DNA of 64,000 bases from Liolophura sinensis (lineage: Eukaryota > Mollusca > Polyplacophora > Chitonida > Chitonidae). Numbering within the stretch: the stretch's first letter is position 1; each line of letters begins with the position of its first letter. Positions 58,170 through 64,000 of this stretch are shown here, in pieces. The stretch lies in contig NC_088302.1 in the NCBI RefSeq assembly GCF_032854445.1, positions 27,243,080-27,307,079 on the forward strand, in the 5' to 3' direction. Position numbers and translations under genes: made by a program. A model generated the notes under the pieces. The model searched no databases. It had not been told where the DNA came from and worked only from the letters and a program-made list of their open reading frames with translations.

Positions 58170-61100
58170 TAGTCTGTTGTATCCATTTTACTACATATCA
58201 GAGTTAAAATCCAGCTTATGGTGCATTAGACGCCTGACTTTTCTTCAGTTTTTTCACGTTTTATGTTGAATAATTGAAAGTTACCAGTACACGAAATACC
58301 CTTCATTTAAGACATGATTTTTTCTGACACTGCTTTTCCTGATGTAACATGTACATGAGCTTACATAACGTGGCATGTATACTTTTAAAATATTCGTGTC
58401 CCAGACAGGGGACAAACACAATATGAGCATATTCAATGGAAGCAGGATAAAGTGCCCGGAGTAAACCACCAGCGTTAGGACAGAAACATGGCGCATTATG
58501 CTCCCATTTTTAACTGTCCAATGTGTATATGTATATACCTTTTTTTCCCCCTCAGTGTCTTGTATGTTCAATGATCACTAGACAAGCGTATCAACTGGCA
58601 TCACAAAACACAAAAGGCCAATCAAAGGCGAATTTTTATTTTACCTTTTATTATGAATTTCCCACGAATTTTTTTCTACATAACATTGTATCTTGCATAA
58701 AATTCATGACATTTCAGTTGTCAAGTTAATAAAATGTATTTTACATGACGAACGCAGTTACACAGGGTGGACCTCTTCATCAGAATAAAAAGTCAATCAA
58801 CAGCAGCAAAGTTATCGGTACTTTTGTACAACTTGTACTGATGTGCAACTAGCAACACATGCGCCCTGAAGATGTTGCATGGTTAGAGCTACATGTAACA
58901 GTACCAAGTGCAACAATGAAAGTTCTCTTCAACCTATGTCAATGCGCGACATTTCGTGTACGAGTTGACAACACTTTGCTCACATTTCAAAAGACATATT
59001 TTTACATAACACGAATGGAAAAATTTGTAAACCCATAATCATCTGTTCAGTTTCAAAATCTAGGCCAACCTGGAAAAATTCACGATGTGCATGTGGAGAC
59101 GACTGCGCTGGCTTCCTGAACACTGGTGCCGAAATATCAGCCAAGATCTCTCTCGTGGGTGAGGTTTATTCTCCAACATAGAAAGGTCAATTTCCAACCA
59201 TCAGTTCTTCTTTTGCACCTTCACATCTCTCAATATTTAAATCTAAACCATTATTACATGCACTACACTAAACATGATATCATATTACAAAATGGTTCAA
59301 TAATGGCAAGCATCTGTCAGCTCAAAACATGCATCCAGACAACGGCGCACCATTTTCACTTTTCAGTCACAAGTATTAAAATCAAGTTAAATTTTTCTGA
59401 CCGTGTTAAAATCTGATAAGGCATCTTGATAAATACCGTAATTTGTCGACAACTTCCATCACCGTGCGTACAGCCAGAACTGTGTTCCAGATCGTAAAAA
59501 CTCACAATTACATGCACCTCAAATGATCAAAACTTGAAACAGAGGTGCACTGGTGAGGTGGGCGACAAGAAAAAAGTAGTTGTGTGCCAAGGTGGGGTAT
59601 GATGAGCCATTCATCACGGGGTAAGATAAGCCATGGATCAACGTACCCCATAGGCTATTTATGACATATTCTGATGTTGATATCTGTTATTTGTGGAACT
59701 TCTTCATACAGCACATTTTTGGTGTTGTCAGTCATATAGGCCTAGAAATATCCTAGTTATTAACAGAGTGAATATAAATTATTTCAGATCAACACTGGTT
59801 AGTATAAGTGTGAAACACGCAAACTGAAAATGTGCTTATAAATGTGCGATCTTTCACAAGCATCTGAGCAAATGAGCGTGGTTTTGTTTGTCATCAGGTA
59901 ACCTGTTTCACAACTGGTAAGGTTGTTCAAATACTCCCCCAGCCTACCATACTTAAGGAATCTGCCCGAAGATCTACTCTGCACAAATTCCCTGTGAAGT
60001 ACAGAATATACTAGGCACCTTTAACTGTATGCGAATAACTCAATCTTCGTAAAACATGTGCTTGGAAGTCTGATTTTCTGTTATGCCCTTCAAGGCATTT
60101 CCTTTTTAATTATTGCTTATCTGTCATTTTGACGACATTACAAACTATGCATAACAATGCCAGTCTAGTCTGACACTAAAAGAACCAAACGGAAATACTT
60201 GCAGTTTAGTAAATGTAACACTGCTGAAATAAAACAGCATATTTAGTAATACATAGAGGACATAGAGGCTTTTTATGTGGCGGCTCAACTTACCCCACGC
60301 TGTGGATGAATTTACCTCACTCAGAGTGTAGTTGATCCACAAAGCCAACATTTTTTTTTATTTTACATCTAATACAAAACTACTCAAGTTAACTTTAACA
60401 TATGTCCTTGTATGCATTGATAAATGCCACTCAAATCAGCATAGTTTGTACTTGATAAAATGGAACATTGTGCATTTCTGATTACATTTTGTAAAAAGTG
60501 CCTCATCTTATCCCGGTCTCCCCCTATTTCGACGAACATGCTGGGCGCGAGTGGTAGCAGGCACCCTTTGTCCAGCACTAAGACACAAGCAGGAGTCCCT
60601 ACAGTGTATGTGACTGAAAAATTGTCAGGTACAACGTAAACCTGGGATATATATCCATGCAGGTAAAACCCAAGGATACGTACAAGACACATGTCTTAAC
60701 TCACATCTAGCATAATGCTAATTTCTTTGAAATTATTTATTTATTTATTTCACCGGTGTTCAACTGGCAGAAAACATAGCTATATCCCAAGTATCTGACT
60801 TGTTGAACGGAAGATGACGTGAAACAAGGTCTGAGTGGAAATTAATTAAAATATTTAACACGCGACTCTACTCATCCCGCTTCTTGCGTCGGGTGCTAAG
60901 AGTGCCTGTGTGCTAAATAACGACGCAACTCAACTGAATTTTTACTCCACTCGTTGTGGAGTCTTCCTTTCCCTTGAGCATTCCAACCATGAGTATTGAT
61001 AGGCTGATCGATAAGGTCGACAATTTAACATAGTAGAGATTGAAGGCTGGTATTTTTGCCAACTGAAATATTTCACTATTTTGTACGCTTCATGTGACAA

Positions 61101-62286
61101 CACCCTGACAGACAATGAACATTTTTACCGTAAATAAAAATAAAAAATAGGCATAAACATTTTCAGATGTCCATTAAATACTGATCAAGATTACACTATA
61201 AGCACATTTATAAAGCATATGTAATATCTAGAAGATCACCTGTACATTCAGTACGCTCTCTTTCGTCCCGAAAAAAACAGAAGCAAATGTACCATAAATA
61301 AATAATAAGCGGAAAAAACATCTTGCTTCAGTGCGTCAGGGATATCTGCATTTATGATCTGATCATCGATCATTTATTGGGTCCTATGTTATGGCTAATC
61401 AAACCTCTGTCACGTGCATGTATAAACAAATCATGAACATCTTTGAAAAATGAATGCAGAAGACAAAAAGCCACATATACATCCAGAAAAACTTGTAATA
61501 ATATTACAGCAATTCACAGCATGCAAGGTCAATCTGGTCAGAATTGTTAATTATCTTCTAACAACCTGTACATCATATGGGTGCACTGAGCATCATGAGG
61601 AGGTAAAATAAGAACTGTATGTCTATTATCCCTTATAACAACATGATTTTAACCAAGGGAGATAACACATACAATGACGAATTTTTTTCATGAAAAATAT
61701 GTTTTGTGATATATTGAAATCCGCTGAACATGAGACGTACCATGAACGAAGGATTAAATGTACACAAACGACATATTCTTAAAAGAAATGCTGAAGTCTC
61801 GACTTTCACCTTCTTTACACCCTAAATACAATCTCTGTCAAATATACATGGAGGTTGTACACAAAATTATTTGCATTTTGCATGTTACAACAGTATCACA
61901 ATTTAGTTCCACAATGCAGCTTTACAGGACCACAGTCAAAACTGCTTACATTTATTTATCAGTAGCTGCCCAAAACAACCCCATTTAACTTCCACAACAT
62001 AAAAAATCATACTCTGAATCACATAATAAAAAGTTCAAATCCCACAAGTTCAAAAAGCAAATCCCACTATTTTCAGTTTTACAATGCTAGATTTATGTAA
62101 TGATACTATAATAAAATCCATTTCTGTTGCGATACATACATTTATATAATATCCAAATGTGTAACATTATCATCCCACAAAACTATGTGTACATAATATA
62201 ATGTATAGTGTACATAATATGACCACAGTGTAAATAAACTTGTTCTCGGCATTATGATCAGACAAATACACTTTGGTTGAAACCAC
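58170..62286. other. Long stretch without a clear gene, perhaps 3' UTR of the right-edge gene
   Basis: AT-rich, with no domain in any frame. If the exon pair at 62.3-63.7 kb is real, the part next to 62286 is its 3' UTR on the minus strand. 60530-60650 holds a SINE family 3-type tail, and 59590-60525 holds GGGGTAAGATAAGCC-like inverted words. Confidence 0.4.
60530..60650 (+). repeat. SINE family 3-type tail fragment
   Basis: Contains AGCACTAAG, GTGACTGAAAAATTGTCAGG and TACAACGTAAACC, a worn copy of the tail seen at 33.5 and 42.7 kb. Confidence 0.6.
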
Positions 62287-62349
62287 TCACTGAATATCAC
62301 GTTGAAGGTTTTCTTTAAGATCCTTAATTCCATCATTCTGTGCTTGATC
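62287..62349 (-). CDS. Possible last coding exon of the same unidentified gene
   Basis: After acceptor TGTTTATTAG, 20 codons run to TGA at 62289-62287, reading DQAQNDGIKDLKENLQRDIQ, a short charged helix-like tail. Its phase 0 start fits the phase 0 end of the exon at 63730-63567. The pairing is inferred, and other exons could lie between. Confidence 0.35.
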   Translation of the reverse strand, partial: DQAQNDGIKDLKENLQRDIQ

Positions 62350-62686
62350 CTAATAAACAGGATAGAAAAATACAACCATTTTTATGTATTTATCTTATGA
62401 GGATAACATTGTCTTGTTTTAAATGATATCTTCTCTGTTCTGTTTCATTTTCTGTTCCTTTTTTAAATGACCTAAATGCCAACACAGAAACAGAGCTTCA
62501 TCATGGACTAATAGCCATGACACAACCGTAAGTACACGTACAATGAAAGAGAGCACAACCCACCAAAATAAAAGAACCAAATTAACTTCAGTTTTTGGTT
62601 AATTACACTGAATACATACTGTGAAAGATCCTTTCAGTTGAATGTACATGTACATGTATTTTCTGGTACTTGTTTACATTTCACTG

Positions 62687-62891
62687 CCTGCGGTTGCTGC
62701 GAGTTCAAGTCCAGCTCATGCTGGCTTCCTCGCCGGTTGCAAGTGAGAAGGTCTTCCAGAAACCTGCGGATGGTCGAGGGTTTCTCCCGGGCTCTGCTCA
62801 GTTTCCTCCCACAATAATGCTGGCAGCCCTCGTATATGTGAAATATTCTTGAGTACGGCGTAAAACACCAATCAAATAAATAAGTAAATAA
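62687..62891 (+). mobile_element. SINE family 1 copy, 5' truncated at the B box, with TSD
   Basis: Starts near CGGTTGCTGCGAGTTCAAG. Flanked by ATTTCACTG at 62678-62686 and 62892-62900. Lies between the two exons of the right-edge gene. Confidence 0.88.
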
Positions 62892-63566
62892 ATTTCACTG
62901 TCCACTCTCCTCTGAGATGCAGAAATATTATCCCTTGAAATGGTGAGAGACACTGTAGACTAATATATATATCTTCCTAGGCAGAACTTTTAAGTGTGAA
63001 ACAGAAATGACTTTTCATTAATACCGATGACATGTTATGGCTACAAGTCTTTGTCCGAAGCCCTGCTATCTGTCACACAAAGCCATCTCACTCTGGTGGA
63101 GCACATATCATGAAATGATAGACATGTATCTAATAAATACGTATTGCTCTGTTACATGTGGTTATAAACACGCAAATTCTTTTTGGAGGTAATCCAACCT
63201 ATGAAAAAATATAGTCAGTCAATAAGGATTCTGTTTTCATTCTGGCTATTGAAAGGCATAGAATTTTAAAGACATTAATATTGAGAGAGATTTCAAAAAA
63301 GAGGTTCCATCAAAAGAGCGCTAACCTCACCAAATATATTTTTAATGATGGCCCTTTTTACGCTTTGCAGATCCACGTTAAGCACACACAGTAAAATCTC
63401 TGACTACGGACTTGGCCTGGTACATTTCACCTTCACGTTCACACAAATCTGGGGTTTACACTATCTGGATATAGGAAAGCTAGATTCTCAGTGGTTTCAT
63501 CCAATTTTAAGTGAGTGTGACATAACCAGAAATAGTAAATCCCAAAAAGAGTAATACTGAACATAC

Positions 63567-63730
63567 CATGAACCACATTCTAAGTGGGATATTCATTCTA
63601 AACATTCTAAACTCTTGCGTCTGGGGCTTTAATTTCTTCAAATCAGCATCGCATCCTTCCGCATACCTTACTTCTTCTAGTGAAACACACCTCAGTTTCA
63701 TTAGTTCACTATCTACAGTACTGCTCGAAC
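63567..63730 (-). CDS. Internal exon of an unidentified gene entering from the right edge
   Basis: 164 nt bounded by a long T-rich tract with acceptor TTTTTTTTTAG and a strong donor GTATGT. It is open in one frame, phase 1 to phase 0, and encodes 54 complete codons, with a mixed-charge segment VSLEEVRYAEGCDADLKKLK and a basic, Met-rich end MFRMNIPLRMWFM. Amino-acid use looks like real coding DNA. I do not recognise the family. Earlier exons would lie beyond 64000. Confidence 0.5.
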
Positions 63731-64000
63731 CTAAAAAAAAATATATCTAGCGTAGAAAGTGCATTATATCACAGGAAGATGTTCACATCGTACGCTGATC
63801 ATACAGCCAGGATGGATGTACCATTCACGGATGATAGGCGGATCCTGCCACATACAACATACGCTAACAATTCACACATACACTCGGCTACCTTATAACG
63901 AATGCCTTGTTGTTCGACACCAACCTTGTTTGTTCTCTTGGACTAAAAAAAAAAATATTCACGAACGGTCTACTTCCCGGCATGGTTACTAATTCCAACA

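Overview
The window is animal nuclear DNA. It is AT-rich and intron-rich, with GT-AG splice sites, many microsatellites and a dense load of transposon remains. Three tRNA-headed SINE families share a tail of the molluscan V-SINE/RUDI kind. With the short TACATGTA-type palindromes and the gene set, this suggests a lophotrochozoan, most likely a marine mollusc. The class cannot be fixed from sequence alone. No operon, phage, CRISPR or bacterial structure is present.

Two genes can be read in full. (1) On the minus strand, 15085 to 1940, nine coding exons join in phase into a 1164-residue single-pass membrane protein of the CCPG1/PBXIP1 family. It has an N-terminal W-x-x-V motif at residues 14-17 (candidate LC3/Atg8-interacting site), a long acidic cytosolic part, one membrane segment near 417-440, then a coiled coil and a very basic, Trp/Lys-rich C-terminal half in one 2 kb exon. 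The family member CCPG1 is an ER-phagy receptor. (2) On the plus strand, 41948 to 56257, eight exons join in phase into a 536-residue GTPBP3, the mitochondrial MnmE-type GTPase of tRNA wobble-uridine modification, with all GTPase motifs and the C-terminal CIGK. A third, unidentified gene probably enters from the right edge on the minus strand (exons 63730-63567 and 62349-62287).

Layout: 0-1.9 kb, tandem and hairpin repeats downstream of gene 1; 1.9-15.1 kb, gene 1, whose introns hold SINEs, a 53-bp tandem array and a 0.6 kb foldback element; 15-35 kb, gene-poor DNA with SINEs, a hAT transposase tail, a Ty3/Gypsy integrase fossil and a 2 kb minisatellite field; 35.8-40.8 kb, a decayed Ty3/Gypsy element with both LTRs, whose 5' LTR carries a SINE that itself carries a 456-bp MITE; 41.9-56.3 kb, GTPBP3, whose introns hold Tc1 and CAGTCAAACCTGT-type DNA transposons, satellites and foldbacks; 56.3-64 kb, foldback and SINE debris, then the 3' part of the unidentified gene.

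The two complete genes face away from each other across about 27 kb and show no sign of shared regulation. No wholly new system is evident. The points most worth following are the conserved LIR-like site in the CCPG1-like protein, the three-level nested insertion, the SINE families with unrelated heads and one shared tail, and the unidentified exon pair at the right edge.
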